64,000 bases of DNA from an uncultured Hyphomicrobiales bacterium (GCA_903902915.1 CAIUWR010000001.1:1-64000), one strand, 5' to 3'; counted from the first letter of the stretch, positions 52,000 to 61,637 are shown. Made by a program: numbers and translations. The notes: generated by a model not told the origin, from the sequence alone.

Positions 52000-53610
52000 G
52001 TGGACACGCAGGTTCTGATCATTGGCGCGGGTCCGGTGGGGCTCACTCTGGCGCTCGATCTGGGGCGGCGCGGCGTGCGCTGCATGATCGTGGAGCAAAA
52101 GGACAAGCCTGCCTTCCTGCCCAAGATGGAGCGTGTCAACGCGCGCACCATGGAAATCTACCGCCGCATGGGCCTCGCCTCGAAGATCCGCGCCGCTGGC
52201 CTGCGCCCCGACGTGCCGATGGATGTCTTCGTGGTGCTGGACCTCGCCCAGCCGCCGCTCCTGCGCCTCGCCTATCCCAGCGTCGCCGAAGCGCAAGCCG
52301 ACATCGCCGCCACCAAGGACGGCACGGCGCCGCTGGAGGCCTATCAGCTCATTTCCCAATATACGCTGGAGCCGCTGCTCGCCGCCGAATGCGAAAAGCA
52401 TCCACTGATCACGCTGAACTGGAGCACCGCTTTTGTGGATTGCGCGCAGGATGGCGAGGGGGTGACGACCACCCTGCGCGGTCCCGGTGGCGCCACCCGC
52501 ACGATCCGCTCGCCCTATATGGTGGGCTGCGATGGCGGGGCGAGCCCGGTGCGCCATGCGCTGGACATCAAGCTGCGCGGCGAGGCCAATTCGCTGGCGC
52601 TGCGTCAGGGCCTCTATCGGTGCGAGGAGCTTTACGACCGCCTGCCCAAGGGCAACGGCCCCGGCCATGGGCGCCACTATCATGTGGCCGACGACAAATC
52701 GTCCTTCCTGATCATGCAGGATTCCACTAAATACTGGACGCTGCATGCGCAGGCCGGGTCTGACGAGGAGATGAAGGAGCTGTTCCAGAAAGCAGTCGGC
52801 TTTCCGGTGACCTTCGAGATGCTGTCCTGCAACCCATGGCGGCAGAATCTCATGCTGGCGGAGCGCTACGGCAAGGGCCGCGTGCTGCTGGCGGGCGACG
52901 CCGTGCATCTGGTGATTCCCACCGGGGGGCTGGGCATGAATTCGGGCGTCGGCGACGCGGTGGATCTCGCCTGGAAGCTCGACGCCGTGTTGAAGGGCTG
53001 GGGCGGGCCGCAGATGCTGGCCTCCTATGAATGGGAACGCCGCCAGATCGGCGACCGCAACGTCGGCGCCTCGCGCTACGCCACCATCGGGCGGCGCAAA
53101 TGGCGCTCCATGTGGCGCCCGGAGATTCGCGACGATACGCGCGAGGGCAAGAAAGCGCGCGACGTGCTGGCCCATGTCGCCGATGTGGAGCAGCGCAAGA
53201 CCAATGAAATGATCGGCGCGGAACTGGGCTATCGCTATGTCGATTCGCCCATTATCTGCGACATACCCGGCGGGCCGGAGCATCTTTTCCGCACTTACGA
53301 GCCCACCACATGGCCGGGCGCGCGCCTGCCCCATGTCTGGCTCGACGACGGCGCCGCCATGCAGGATCGGCTCCCGGACTTCGGCTTCACGGTTCTGCGC
53401 CTTGGCGGTTCGAAAGTGGACGTCGCCCCGCTGCAACAAGCCCTCGCCGCCTATGGGGCGCCGGTGACCACGCTCGACATTCCCGACCAGATCGCGCGCG
53501 ACATCTATGGCTGCGACCTCTTGCTGCTGCGGCCGGACATGCATGTGGTCTGGCGCGGCGACGCAGCGCCCGATGCGGCGGAGGTGGCGCGAATCGCCAC
53601 AGGCCATTGA
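52000..53610 (+). CDS. FAD-dependent aromatic hydroxylase (MhpA/PheA-type)
   Basis: A 536-residue group A flavoprotein. VLIIGAGPVGLTLALDLGRR is the FAD loop, MVGCDGGASPVRHALDIKLR the DG motif, and VLLAGDAVHLVIPTGGLGMN the ribityl-binding GD motif. It has the C-terminal thioredoxin-like domain typical of phenol and 3-hydroxyphenylpropionate hydroxylases. GTG start with GGGAGA nine bases upstream. It follows two palindromes and precedes a class II aldolase-like gene. It should insert a hydroxyl ortho to an existing one on a ring; which ring is not determined. Confidence 0.85.
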   Translation: MDTQVLIIGAGPVGLTLALDLGRRGVRCMIVEQKDKPAFLPKMERVNARTMEIYRRMGLASKIRAAGLRPDVPMDVFVVLDLAQPPLLRLAYPSVAEAQADIAATKDGTAPLEAYQLISQYTLEPLLAAECEKHPLITLNWSTAFVDCAQDGEGVTTTLRGPGGATRTIRSPYMVGCDGGASPVRHALDIKLRGEANSLALRQGLYRCEELYDRLPKGNGPGHGRHYHVADDKSSFLIMQDSTKYWTLHAQAGSDEEMKELFQKAVGFPVTFEMLSCNPWRQNLMLAERYGKGRVLLAGDAVHLVIPTGGLGMNSGVGDAVDLAWKLDAVLKGWGGPQMLASYEWERRQIGDRNVGASRYATIGRRKWRSMWRPEIRDDTREGKKARDVLAHVADVEQRKTNEMIGAELGYRYVDSPIICDIPGGPEHLFRTYEPTTWPGARLPHVWLDDGAAMQDRLPDFGFTVLRLGGSKVDVAPLQQALAAYGAPVTTLDIPDQIARDIYGCDLLLLRPDMHVVWRGDAAPDAAEVARIATGH

Positions 53611-53733
53611 CGACGCCCGGATCTTCGGGCGCCTGACATTCGCGCCATGCGAGAATCACGTTCCCGTCCGCCACAGGTGTGCTAGAACGCGCGCGACCGG
53701 GCCTGTGGCCCTGCTATTGGGAGGGCGATGCTT

Positions 53734-54501
53734 ATGACTGATCTTGCGAAGCTCAAGGAAGACCTTGTAACGGCGAACCGCGTGCTCGCCTATCATCACG
53801 TGGTCGATTCGTTCGGCCATGTGTCGATGCGCAATCCGGAGAATCCGAACCACTTCTTCCTGTCGCGGGCGCGCGCCCCCAATTGCGTCGAAGTGAACGA
53901 CATCACCGAGTTCACCTTCGACGGCCAGATCGTCGGCCACAATCCCGGCAAGCCCTATTCCGAGCGCTTCATCCACGGCGCGATCTATGAAGCGCGCCCC
54001 GATGTGATGGCGGTGGTGCATAACCACAGCCCCAATGTCGTGCCCTTCACGGTGCAGTCGAAGAAGAAGATGCGGCCGATCATGCATATGTGCGCGCCCA
54101 TCGGCAACGACATCCCGACGTGGGACATCGCGCACAAGTTCGGCACGACGAATCTGCTCGTCACCAATATGGAGATGGGCCGTGATCTCGCCGTATCTCT
54201 GGCGCATCGCACGGTTGCGCTCATGCGCGGCCACGGCAGCGTGGTCGTCGGCAAGAGCCTGCGCGAAGCGGTGTTCACCTCCGTTTACATGGAGATCAAC
54301 GCCGACATGCTGATCAAGGCCTACCAACTTGGCGGTGACGACGTTCTGCCCATGACCGATGGCGAAGTGGCCGCCAACGCAGGCGGGCGCGCAGGCTTCA
54401 CCTTCGAACGTGGCTGGGAAAACTGGTGCCGCCTGACGGACCGTCCCTATTACGCCGAAGAGTGGAACATGGGTCCGGGCTTCTCCAAGACCGACAAATA
54501 A
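53734..54501 (+). CDS. Class II aldolase/adducin-family protein
   Basis: A 255-residue zinc enzyme of the FucA/adducin fold. Metal residues are visible in AVVHNHSPNVVPF (two His) and LMRGHGSVVVGKSLREAV (His), with a Glu in the first strand region. The fold includes aldolases, epimerases and aromatic decarboxylases such as the dihydroxyphthalate type, and the latter fits a setting of two flavin hydroxylases. GGAGG nine bases before ATG 53734 is preferred; ATG 53728 is too close to it. It precedes an ABC binding protein by 58 bp. Confidence 0.82.
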   Translation: MTDLAKLKEDLVTANRVLAYHHVVDSFGHVSMRNPENPNHFFLSRARAPNCVEVNDITEFTFDGQIVGHNPGKPYSERFIHGAIYEARPDVMAVVHNHSPNVVPFTVQSKKKMRPIMHMCAPIGNDIPTWDIAHKFGTTNLLVTNMEMGRDLAVSLAHRTVALMRGHGSVVVGKSLREAVFTSVYMEINADMLIKAYQLGGDDVLPMTDGEVAANAGGRAGFTFERGWENWCRLTDRPYYAEEWNMGPGFSKTDK

Positions 54502-54559
54502 GTTTTGCGGCGCGAGGCGTTTCGACGTCTCGCGCCGTTTCCATGAAAAGGATGAATCC

Positions 54560-55591
54560 ATGTTGACTGTTCTGCGCGGCGCGCTTGGCGCCTCGATGCT
54601 TGCCTTGATGAGCGTGGCGGCCAGCGCCGCCGATAAAGTCACCATCGGCATGGTCAATGCGGTGAGCGACGGCACGCTCTTCATCGCGCAGGACAAGGGC
54701 TACTTTCAGGCCGAAGGCATCGACGCGGATTTCATCGAATTCGACACCGGCGCCAAGATGGTGGCGCCCATGGGCGCAGGCCAGCTCGATGTGGGCGGGG
54801 GCGCAGCTTCGGCCGGCCTCTATAACGCGGTGGATCGCGGCATCAATATCAAGCTTGTCGCCGACAAGGCGACCAATGTGAAAGGCGCGCCCTTTCAGGT
54901 CTTCATGGTCCGCAAGGATCTCTTCGACAGCGGCAAGGTGAAGACGCTCGCCGACATGAAGGGCCGCAAGGTCGCCATCACCGGGGCTGGCGGCAGCGAC
55001 GCTTCGGTGCTCAACGAGGCGATGAAAAGCGTCGGCTTGACCTATGACGATGTGGAGAAGATCTATCTGGGCTTTCCCCAGCACGCGCCCGCGTTCCAGA
55101 ACGGCGCCATCGACGGCTCCATCACCACCGAGCCGACGACGACCAACATCCAGCGCCTCGGCGCCGCCGTGGTGCTGACCGGCAACGACGCCTTTTATCC
55201 CAATGCGCAGACTGCGACGATCATGTTCTCCGGCGACTTCGCGCAGAAGCGCAAGGATGTCGCGACGCGCTTCATGAAAGCCTATCTGCGCGCCGCGCGC
55301 GATTTCAACGATGCGCTGGTGAATGGCAAATTGCAGGGGCCGGGCGCTGACGAACTCATCGCCATCCTCGCCAAGCGCACGGTGATCAAAAGCCCCGACG
55401 TTCTGCGCAACATGACCATGCATGGCGTCAACCCCGACGGCGCGCTGAACTTCGACAGCATGCGCAAGGATCTCGCCTTCTTCAAACAGACCGGCGACGT
55501 GACAAGCGCAAGCGTGGCTGTCGAGCAGGTGCTGGACGCGCGTTTCGCCGCTGAGGCCGCCAAGGCGCTGGGGCCTTATGTGAAGAAATGA
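54560..55591 (+). CDS. ABC importer periplasmic substrate-binding protein (NMT1/SsuA-like)
   Basis: A 343-residue protein with a signal peptide (GALGASMLALMSVAASAA). The mature part opens KVTIGMVNAVSDGTLFIAQD, then KGYFQAEGIDADFIEFDTG, the SsuA/NMT1 pattern shared with the protein at 10699. FQNGAIDGSITTEPTTTNIQ matches the hinge region. No ATPase or permease gene follows; the next gene is sciP on the other strand. It may use the importer at 8957-10652 or one outside the window. It would bind the aromatic or heterocyclic substrate of the cluster. Confidence 0.85.
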   Translation: MLTVLRGALGASMLALMSVAASAADKVTIGMVNAVSDGTLFIAQDKGYFQAEGIDADFIEFDTGAKMVAPMGAGQLDVGGGAASAGLYNAVDRGINIKLVADKATNVKGAPFQVFMVRKDLFDSGKVKTLADMKGRKVAITGAGGSDASVLNEAMKSVGLTYDDVEKIYLGFPQHAPAFQNGAIDGSITTEPTTTNIQRLGAAVVLTGNDAFYPNAQTATIMFSGDFAQKRKDVATRFMKAYLRAARDFNDALVNGKLQGPGADELIAILAKRTVIKSPDVLRNMTMHGVNPDGALNFDSMRKDLAFFKQTGDVTSASVAVEQVLDARFAAEAAKALGPYVKK

Positions 55592-55635
55592 AGGGCGGCG
55601 CCTGCGGGCGCGGCTGACGGGACGCTTCACCCATG

Positions 55636-55671
55636 CAAAACCCCCGAGGTTGGATGTCCAACTTTCGGGGG
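55636..55671 (-). terminator. sciP terminator hairpin
   Basis: On the minus strand CCCCCGA...TCGGGGG encloses GTTGGA/TCCAAC, followed by TTTT. It begins 41 nt past the sciP stop. Its 31-base core (55641-55671) matches the ctrA terminator at 29 positions, in the same sense relative to the gene. It also lies 49 bp after the binding-protein stop on the plus strand and may serve both. Confidence 0.88.
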
Positions 55672-55712
55672 GCAGTTCACGCAGCCGGGTTTTTCGCGTC
55701 CGATCAGGACGA

Positions 55713-55988
55713 TTACTGGCGGTACTGCTGGATCCGCGTGGTGCGCAGGCCCGCTAGGCCATATTGATCAATGGACATCTGCCAGCTCAGGAACTCGTCG
55801 ACTGTCAGCGTATAGCGGCTGCAAGCCTCCTCGAGCGACAGCAGCCCCCCGCGCACGGCGGCGACGACCTCCGCCTTACGGCGGATCACCCAACGCCTGG
55901 TGCTGGCGGGAGGCAGATCGGCGACTGTCAAAGGACTCCCGTCGGGCCCAATCACATATTTGACCCTCGGCCGGTGGGCATCAGTCAT
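55713..55988 (-). CDS. sciP: CtrA inhibitor SciP (DUF1153)
   Basis: A 91-residue helix-turn-helix protein. RPRVKYVIGPDGSPLTVADL, RRWVIRRKAEVVAAVRGGLL and SLEEACSRYTLTVDEFLSWQ are the near-invariant DUF1153/SciP sequence, ending GLAGLRTTRIQQYR. SciP binds DNA and CtrA and blocks CtrA-activated promoters in Caulobacter. The ATG at 55988 is preferred to GTG 55997; neither has a strong ribosome site. It is divergent from mnmA. Its terminator resembles that of ctrA. Confidence 0.93.
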   Translation of the reverse strand: MTDAHRPRVKYVIGPDGSPLTVADLPPASTRRWVIRRKAEVVAAVRGGLLSLEEACSRYTLTVDEFLSWQMSIDQYGLAGLRTTRIQQYRQ

Positions 55989-56316
55989 GGTACGCACTCG
56001 CTACTCGACTAAACCAGTTACAACACGCTCAGCATAGGCTCGCTTCTTTTAAGATTTGCTGAAGCAGGCGCCTGCGCATCTGCTTCCAGACACAGGGAAA
56101 AACGTCCTGTTTCTTTCTAATTCGTTAGTGAAGGGCCATTTCCGTATCTCTTCGGCACAGCTGCAAAGCATGCCTTAACCATCCCGCCATCGGCGCCTCC
56201 GACCGGCCACGAAATCGGCACGGAGCCAACCTGCGCAATTCGGGACCGCCCTTTGGGAGCGCCCGGTGGTTGCATTTGACGGCCAGTTGGGTCTTTCTCC
56301 TCACTGAGAGAAAATC
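55989..56316. other. Divergent sciP-mnmA promoter region
   Basis: This 328-bp gap holds TTAA words near 56047 and 56171, but no TTAA-N7-TTAAC pair. A small inverted repeat CTAA-TTCG-TTAG occurs at 56117-56128. An open frame from the right on the minus strand is only a shadow of mnmA. Nothing else is supported. Confidence 0.4.
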
Positions 56317-57558
56317 ATGATCAGTCCTGAGCCCGAAAATGCGCCGCTGGCGCCCGTTGTCCTTAACTCGCTCGGCCTCGCCCTCGAGCCAGCGCAAACG
56401 CGCGTGGTGGTGGCCATGTCGGGCGGGGTCGACTCCTCGGTCGTCGCGGCCCTGCTGAAGCGCGAAGGCTACGACGTCGTTGGCGTCACGCTTCAGCTCT
56501 ACGATCATGGCGCGGCCACCAAGCGCAAAGGCGCCTGCTGCGCAGGCCAGGACATCGCCGACGCCCGGCGCGTCGCCGAGCGGCTGGGCATTCCCCATTA
56601 TGTGCTCGATTACGAATCCCGCTTCCGTGAAAAGGTGATGGAGCCCTTCGCGCGCAGCTATGTGGCGGGCGAAACGCCCATTCCCTGCGTCGCTTGCAAC
56701 CAGCACATCAAATTCGCGGATCTCTTCGACACCGCCCGCGATCTTGGCGCCCATGTGCTGGCGACGGGCCATTACATTAGCTCGCGCGATGACGGCCATG
56801 GCGGGCGCGCCCTCTATCGGGCCGCAGATCCCGACCGGGACCAGAGCTATTTCCTGTTCGCGACCACCCGCGAGCAGCTGGAGCTTCTGCGCTTTCCGCT
56901 GGGCGACAGCCCCAAGAGCGCGGTGCGCGAGCTGGCGCGCGAATTCGGCCTCGCCGTGGCGGACAAGCCTGACAGCCAGGACATCTGCTTCGTGCCCTCC
57001 GGGCGTTACACCGATGTCATCGCCCGCATGGCCCCCGATTCCGTGCTGCCGGGCGACATCGTGCATACGGACGGACGGATCATGGGTCGCCATACTGGCT
57101 TGATGCGCTACACGGTGGGCCAGCGGCGAGGCCTTGGCCTCAGCCAGACCCATGTGACCGGCGGCGAGCCCCTTTATGTCGTGCGCCTGGACCCGAGACG
57201 CAACGAGGTGATCGTCGGTCCGCGCGAGGCTTTGGCCACCAGCGCGGTGCATCTGCGCGACGTGAACTGGATCGGCGAGGGGGATCTGTCCGCCATACCC
57301 GACGAGGGCGTCGAAATCGCCGTGCGTCTGCGCTCCACAAGGCCGCCCGCCCCCGCTCTGCTGCGGCGCGACGCCGACGGAAGCGTTGTGGTGGAGCTGG
57401 CGGCTCAGGAAGCCGGCGTCTCGCCAGGACAGGCCTGTGTCTTTTACGAATCCGCCGAAGCTCTTGCCCGCGTGCTGGGCGGCGGCTTCATTGTCGCGAC
57501 CAAAATGGTCGCGCAAGCGGGCTCATCCGTGCTTTCACAAGCAGCCGCGAGCGCCTGA
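56317..57558 (+). CDS. mnmA: tRNA-specific 2-thiouridylase MnmA
   Basis: A 413-residue enzyme that adds sulfur to U34 of tRNA Lys, Glu and Gln. It has the PP-loop [20 protein letters not shown], the cysteine-bearing [17 protein letters not shown], the second catalytic Cys in [15 protein letters not shown], and [21 protein letters not shown] site precedes the ATG. The N-terminal roughly 28 residues are longer than in E. coli, as in other Hyphomicrobiales. It is followed at 2 bp by the pmtA-like gene. Confidence 0.95.
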   Translation: MISPEPENAPLAPVVLNSLGLALEPAQTRVVVAMSGGVDSSVVAALLKREGYDVVGVTLQLYDHGAATKRKGACCAGQDIADARRVAERLGIPHYVLDYESRFREKVMEPFARSYVAGETPIPCVACNQHIKFADLFDTARDLGAHVLATGHYISSRDDGHGGRALYRAADPDRDQSYFLFATTREQLELLRFPLGDSPKSAVRELAREFGLAVADKPDSQDICFVPSGRYTDVIARMAPDSVLPGDIVHTDGRIMGRHTGLMRYTVGQRRGLGLSQTHVTGGEPLYVVRLDPRRNEVIVGPREALATSAVHLRDVNWIGEGDLSAIPDEGVEIAVRLRSTRPPAPALLRRDADGSVVVELAAQEAGVSPGQACVFYESAEALARVLGGGFIVATKMVAQAGSSVLSQAAASA

Positions 57559-57560
57559 CG

Positions 57561-58232
57561 ATGACTGCTCCTGTTTTGAGCCATGCGGACGTCAACGACG
57601 CCTATTCCCGCTGGGCTCCAATCTATGACGCCGTGTTCGCCTGGGTGATGCGCCCGGGTCGCGTCGCCACCGCCGCCCTGGTCAACCAGACCGGCGGGCG
57701 CGTGCTGGATGTTGGCGTCGGCACCGGCCTCGAACTGCCCATGTTCGAACCACATGTGAAAGTGACAGGCATTGATCTGTGCGAACCCATGCTGGACATC
57801 GCCCGGCGGCGCATCGAAAGTCACCGACTGAGCAATGTGGAAGAGCTTCTGGTCATGGACGCCATGGACCTCAAGTTCCCCGACGCCAGCTTTGACGCGG
57901 TCATCGGCCCCTATCTCCTGACCGTCGTGCCGGAGCCGGAGCGCACCCTCGACGAAATGGCGCGCGTGGTGAAACCGGGCGGCGAGATCATCCTGTCCAA
58001 CCATATCGGCGCGGAAAGCGGTCCCGTCGCGGTTTTTGAAAGCTGGCTGGGCAAAAGAAGCGCGGCGCTGGGCTGGCGCCCGCAGTTCCCGTGGTCCACC
58101 GTCACCAACTGGCTCGCGCGGCGGCCGGATATCGAGTTCATCGAACGTCGGCCGCTGGACAGGGTTGGGCTTTTCACCCTGATCCGGCTGAAACGGAAAG
58201 CGTCGCCGCAGTCCGAAGCTTTACTCCCGTGA
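57561..58232 (+). CDS. pmtA: Phosphatidylethanolamine N-methyltransferase-like SAM enzyme
   Basis: A 223-residue class I methyltransferase. SRWAPIYDAVFAWVMRPGR, then GRVLDVGVGTGLELPMFEPH (SAM motif I), IDLCEPMLDIARRRI, FDAVIGPYLLTVVPEPERTL and ILSNHIGAESGPV match the Rhodobacter-type PmtA group. PmtA methylates phosphatidylethanolamine to phosphatidylcholine at the membrane. Two bases separate it from mnmA, so they are probably co-transcribed. UbiE-like enzymes share part of the pattern, so the symbol is likely but not certain. Confidence 0.78.
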   Translation: MTAPVLSHADVNDAYSRWAPIYDAVFAWVMRPGRVATAALVNQTGGRVLDVGVGTGLELPMFEPHVKVTGIDLCEPMLDIARRRIESHRLSNVEELLVMDAMDLKFPDASFDAVIGPYLLTVVPEPERTLDEMARVVKPGGEIILSNHIGAESGPVAVFESWLGKRSAALGWRPQFPWSTVTNWLARRPDIEFIERRPLDRVGLFTLIRLKRKASPQSEALLP

Positions 58233-58262
58233 CCAGATCCGGTATTTCAACTCCGCAATGAG

Positions 58263-58287
58263 CCCCGGCCTTGCGCCGGGGTTTTTT
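58263..58287 (+). terminator. Rho-independent terminator after pmtA
   Basis: A 7-bp stem CCCCGGC/GCCGGGG with a 5-base loop is followed by TTTTTT. It starts 31 bp after the pmtA stop and 66 bp before purA, so purA has its own promoter. Confidence 0.92.
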
Positions 58288-58352
58288 CTTGTGGCGGGCC
58301 ATCCCGCTGTACGGCCGCCCGCGCGGCTCTCGAATTGAAGCGATTTTCCGCC

Positions 58353-59648
58353 ATGGCAAACGTCGTCGTCGTCGGCGCCCAATGGGGCGATGAAGGTAAA
58401 GGCAAGATCGTCGACTGGCTGTCGATCGAGGCGGACGTCGTCGTGCGCTTCCAGGGCGGTCATAACGCCGGCCATACGCTGGTCATCGACGGCAAAGTCT
58501 ACAAACTGTCGCTGCTACCGTCGGGCATCGTGCGCAGCGGCAAGCTGTCGATCATCGGCAACGGCGTTGTGGTCGACCCCCATCATTTCGTGAAGGAGAT
58601 CGCCTCGATCGAGGCGCAGGGCGTGTCTGTGACCCCTGACAATCTCAAGCTGGCCGAAAACGCGCCGCTGATTCTCTCCCTGCACCGGGAGCTGGACGCC
58701 CATCGCGAACAGTCGGCCTCCGGCGGCACCAAGATCGGCACGACCATGCGCGGCATTGGCCCCGCCTATGAAGACAAGGCTGGCCGCCGCTCCATCCGCG
58801 TGATGGATCTGGCGGAGCCCGACACGCTCGACGCCAAGATCGAGCGCCTGCTGGCCCACCACAACCCCCTGCGCCGTGGCCTCGGCCTCGCGGAAATCAC
58901 CGTCGAGACGATTCGCAACGAGCTGATGGCCGTCGCGCCCAAGGTTCTGCCCTTCATGGACGCGACCTGGGATCTGCTCGACGGCCTGCGCCGCCAGGGC
59001 AAGCGCATCCTCTTCGAAGGCGCCCAGGGCGCTCTGCTTGACGTCGACCACGGCACCTATCCTTTCGTGACGTCGTCCAACACCGTGGCCGCCAATGCGG
59101 CGACGGGCTCGGGACTTGGCCCGAAGGCCATTGGCTATGTGCTGGGCATCGCGAAGGCCTACACGACCCGCGTCGGCGGCGGCCCCTTCCCCACCGAGCT
59201 GGAAGACGAGATCGGCCGCACCATCGGCGAGCGCGGCCATGAGTTCGGCACGGTGACGGGCCGCGCCCGGCGCTGCGGCTGGTTCGACGCGGTGCTGGTG
59301 CGCCAGACCGTGAAGACCTCGGGCATCGACGGCATCGCCCTCACCAAGCTCGACATCCTCGACGGCTTCGACGAGATCAAGGTCTGCGTGCGCTACATGC
59401 TGGATGGCCAGGAAATCGACCGCCTTCCCGCCAGCCAGGCGGCGCAGGCGCGTGTCCAGCCCGTCTACGAAACCATCGAGGGCTGGTCCGGCGTGACGGC
59501 CGGCGCCCGCTCGTGGGCGGATCTTCCGGCCCAGGCCATCAAATATGTGCGCAGGATCGAGGAGCTGATCGGCGCGCCTGTCGCTTTGCTGTCGACGAGC
59601 CCCGAGCGAGACGATACGATACTGGTTCATAACCCGTTTCAGGACTGA
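58353..59648 (+). CDS. purA: Adenylosuccinate synthetase PurA
   Basis: A 431-residue GTP-dependent ligase joining IMP and aspartate in AMP synthesis. [20 protein letters not shown] and [19 protein letters not shown] hold the phosphate loop and catalytic His; [20 protein letters not shown] and [20 protein letters not shown] follow. Length is as usual for the family. ATG 58353 places [10 protein letters not shown]-type residues at 9-15; an upstream TTG (58335) is not needed. It stands after a terminator. Confidence 0.97.
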   Translation: MANVVVVGAQWGDEGKGKIVDWLSIEADVVVRFQGGHNAGHTLVIDGKVYKLSLLPSGIVRSGKLSIIGNGVVVDPHHFVKEIASIEAQGVSVTPDNLKLAENAPLILSLHRELDAHREQSASGGTKIGTTMRGIGPAYEDKAGRRSIRVMDLAEPDTLDAKIERLLAHHNPLRRGLGLAEITVETIRNELMAVAPKVLPFMDATWDLLDGLRRQGKRILFEGAQGALLDVDHGTYPFVTSSNTVAANAATGSGLGPKAIGYVLGIAKAYTTRVGGGPFPTELEDEIGRTIGERGHEFGTVTGRARRCGWFDAVLVRQTVKTSGIDGIALTKLDILDGFDEIKVCVRYMLDGQEIDRLPASQAAQARVQPVYETIEGWSGVTAGARSWADLPAQAIKYVRRIEELIGAPVALLSTSPERDDTILVHNPFQD

Positions 59649-59717
59649 CGCCTTCCTTCGGGCTCAATCTCCCTGCACGGGTTTCGGGTCGATTCACTGA
59701 TGATCTGAAAAGCGGCG

Positions 59718-61121
59718 ATGGCTGACTATTATCCGCTCCTCGAGCGAGCTGTTTCGAGCCTTCCGGAATCAACGCCCGAGACCCGGCGCGCGATCTACGA
59801 GCGTGCGCGCAAGGCTTTGCTGAATCAGTTGCGCAATGTGCAGCCGTCGGTTCCCGAGAGTTACATCAACCGGGAAAACCAGGCGCTCAACCTGTCCATA
59901 GCGCAACTTGAGGCCGCGTTGCAGCGCGCCGCTGGAACGCCCGCCGGATCAGCGCCAGGCCGTCCGCCCCAGCGCCCCATGGTGCCCGGCCAGGCGCGTC
60001 AGCTGCCCCCGGTCGACGCTTATCCGCCGCCCTCGTTCCAGCCGCCGCGCGCTCCCGCGCCGACCATCCGCGACCCGGAGCCGATCCCTGAGCCCACATC
60101 GTGGCGAAGGCCCGAGGTGAAGCCGGAGCTGCGGCGCGAGCCCGCCATGGCGCCTGATTCTCAACCCGCGCCGCTCGTGCCGCCTCCCCAGGATGACGAC
60201 GGGACGGCCGCTGACGGCGCGTTGCAGCGGTTCGGGCGCGCCCGCGCGGACCAGGCGGTCGTGCCGGATCCGGACGAGGACCGCCGCGAGGGCCGCCGCC
60301 CTGTGGCGATCGCGCCGCCGCAATCGGCTCCGCATCCGCTTAAGCGAATCGCGATTCTTGGCTTCATCCTGCTCCTCGCCACTCTGGCTGTGGCGGCGCT
60401 GGCCATTCGCCTGAAGGACAACCCGCAGGATTACGCGCGGTCCCGGACGCCAACCGGCACGCAAGAGGCGGACGCCGAGGCGAGGGCCGGCAAGATGATC
60501 GACCGCGTTGGCTCTGACCAGACGGGTCGCGCTGGCGCGCCCACGCCTGCGCCCGCCCCGGCCCCTGCTCCCGAGCCAACGATGCCTGTCGCGCAGCGGG
60601 CCGCCATTCTGGTGGAGGCGCCGGATGACCCGCAGAAGGTGAAGACCTTCGTCGGCACGAGCGTCTGGCGGATCGACAATTCCGGCCCCCAGCCGATCCT
60701 TGTGGCCGAGATTGATCTGCCCGATGCGAAGCTGAACGTGGTGATGCGCATGGCGCGCAACACGGACCCCAAACTGCCCGCGAGCCACACGATGGAGTTC
60801 CGCTTCACGCCTGGACCGGGGTCCGAGGCGCCTGGCGTGACGGCCATCGACACGCCCCAGATGCGGATCGAGGACAGCGCCAATGGAACGCCTCTGGCGG
60901 GCGTCCCGGCCGCCATCACGCCCAATTATTTCCTGGTGGGCCTGTCCAACAGCGACGTGTTGATGGGCCGCAATATGGAGCTGCTCAAGGATCGGGGCTG
61001 GTTTGACGTGCCCATGGTGTTGAGCACGGGACGAATCGCCAAGTTGACCTTCGAAAAAGGCGCCTCCGGCGACAGCGCCCTTGCGCAGGCGATGCAGGGC
61101 TGGGAGCAGCAGTCGCAATAG
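59718..61121 (+). CDS. Conserved hypothetical protein with Pro-rich linker and one membrane helix
   Basis: A 467-residue protein. The N-terminal helical part (MADYYPLLERAVSSLPESTP, then ETRRAIYERARKALLNQLRN, about 1-75) leads into a Pro/Ala/Arg-rich cytoplasmic linker (about 75-210). One membrane helix IAILGFILLLATLAVAALAI follows near 212-231, then a second Pro/Ala linker and a beta-rich periplasmic domain with VEIDL-type strands (VWRIDNSGPQPILVAEIDL, MEFRFTPGPGSEAPGVTAID). I know no function. Proteins of this design follow purA in several Hyphomicrobiales as far as I recall. The N-terminal signature is likely to bind a partner. Confidence 0.78.
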   Translation: MADYYPLLERAVSSLPESTPETRRAIYERARKALLNQLRNVQPSVPESYINRENQALNLSIAQLEAALQRAAGTPAGSAPGRPPQRPMVPGQARQLPPVDAYPPPSFQPPRAPAPTIRDPEPIPEPTSWRRPEVKPELRREPAMAPDSQPAPLVPPPQDDDGTAADGALQRFGRARADQAVVPDPDEDRREGRRPVAIAPPQSAPHPLKRIAILGFILLLATLAVAALAIRLKDNPQDYARSRTPTGTQEADAEARAGKMIDRVGSDQTGRAGAPTPAPAPAPAPEPTMPVAQRAAILVEAPDDPQKVKTFVGTSVWRIDNSGPQPILVAEIDLPDAKLNVVMRMARNTDPKLPASHTMEFRFTPGPGSEAPGVTAIDTPQMRIEDSANGTPLAGVPAAITPNYFLVGLSNSDVLMGRNMELLKDRGWFDVPMVLSTGRIAKLTFEKGASGDSALAQAMQGWEQQSQ

Positions 61122-61253
61122 AGGGGCGACTTTTGACGCCCTTCACGGATGACCTGCACGACGACGATGATCGCCCGAATGGGGCCATTCCGGATGTCCC
61201 TCCGCCCGGAACGCCCGGCGAGATCAGGCATTGCCATTGCATGGAGGATGCCC

Positions 61254-61637
61254 ATGCCCAATCGCGCCACCACGATCGACCTGTCCGGCGCCATAGCTGA
61301 ATCTGCGCCCATTCTTTTGGCCGACATAGCCACGCCAGCGCCGGTCTGGGGTTATGACGGCGAAAGGCTCGGGTTTGGACGCGCGGTGGCTTTGGATCAG
61401 GGAAGCGGGCGGCCGCTCTGCCTGCTGGTGGGACGCGGGCGCTCCAAGCGGTCCCTGCGGCCGATCCCGTGGGCCGCCTTGCGCTATGACAGGCGCCTGA
61501 GCGCCTATCTGGCCGACGTCTCGGCGCCGGTCTTCCTGCAGGGCCCGGGCTGGTCCAGGGCCGCCGGACGCGCCTTGGCCTGCATCTGGCGGGCGCATGT
61601 CTATTATGACGTTCCTTACGACTCGCCCGCAAAATGA
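61254..61637 (+). CDS. Hypothetical protein, PRC-barrel-like
   Basis: A 127-residue protein. WGYDGERLGFGRAVALDQGS, PLCLLVGRGRSKRSLRPIPW and LSAYLADVSAPVFLQGPGWS resemble a small beta-barrel of the PRC type, but key motifs are weak. GGAGG seven bases before ATG 61254 decides the start; the long upstream frame from 61149 is discarded. It lies 132 bp after the membrane hypothetical protein. It could be a photosynthetic-reaction-centre H-like or ribosome-maturation-like barrel; no function is claimed. Confidence 0.6.
   Translation: MPNRATTIDLSGAIAESAPILLADIATPAPVWGYDGERLGFGRAVALDQGSGRPLCLLVGRGRSKRSLRPIPWAALRYDRRLSAYLADVSAPVFLQGPGWSRAAGRALACIWRAHVYYDVPYDSPAK

Noticed and set aside
51925-53607. 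560-codon minus-strand frame opposite the flavin hydroxylase
   Set aside because: Gly/His/Gln/Arg-rich shadow of a gene with clear FAD motifs.
56125-57516. 463-codon minus-strand frame opposite mnmA
   Set aside because: mnmA is unmistakable on the plus strand.
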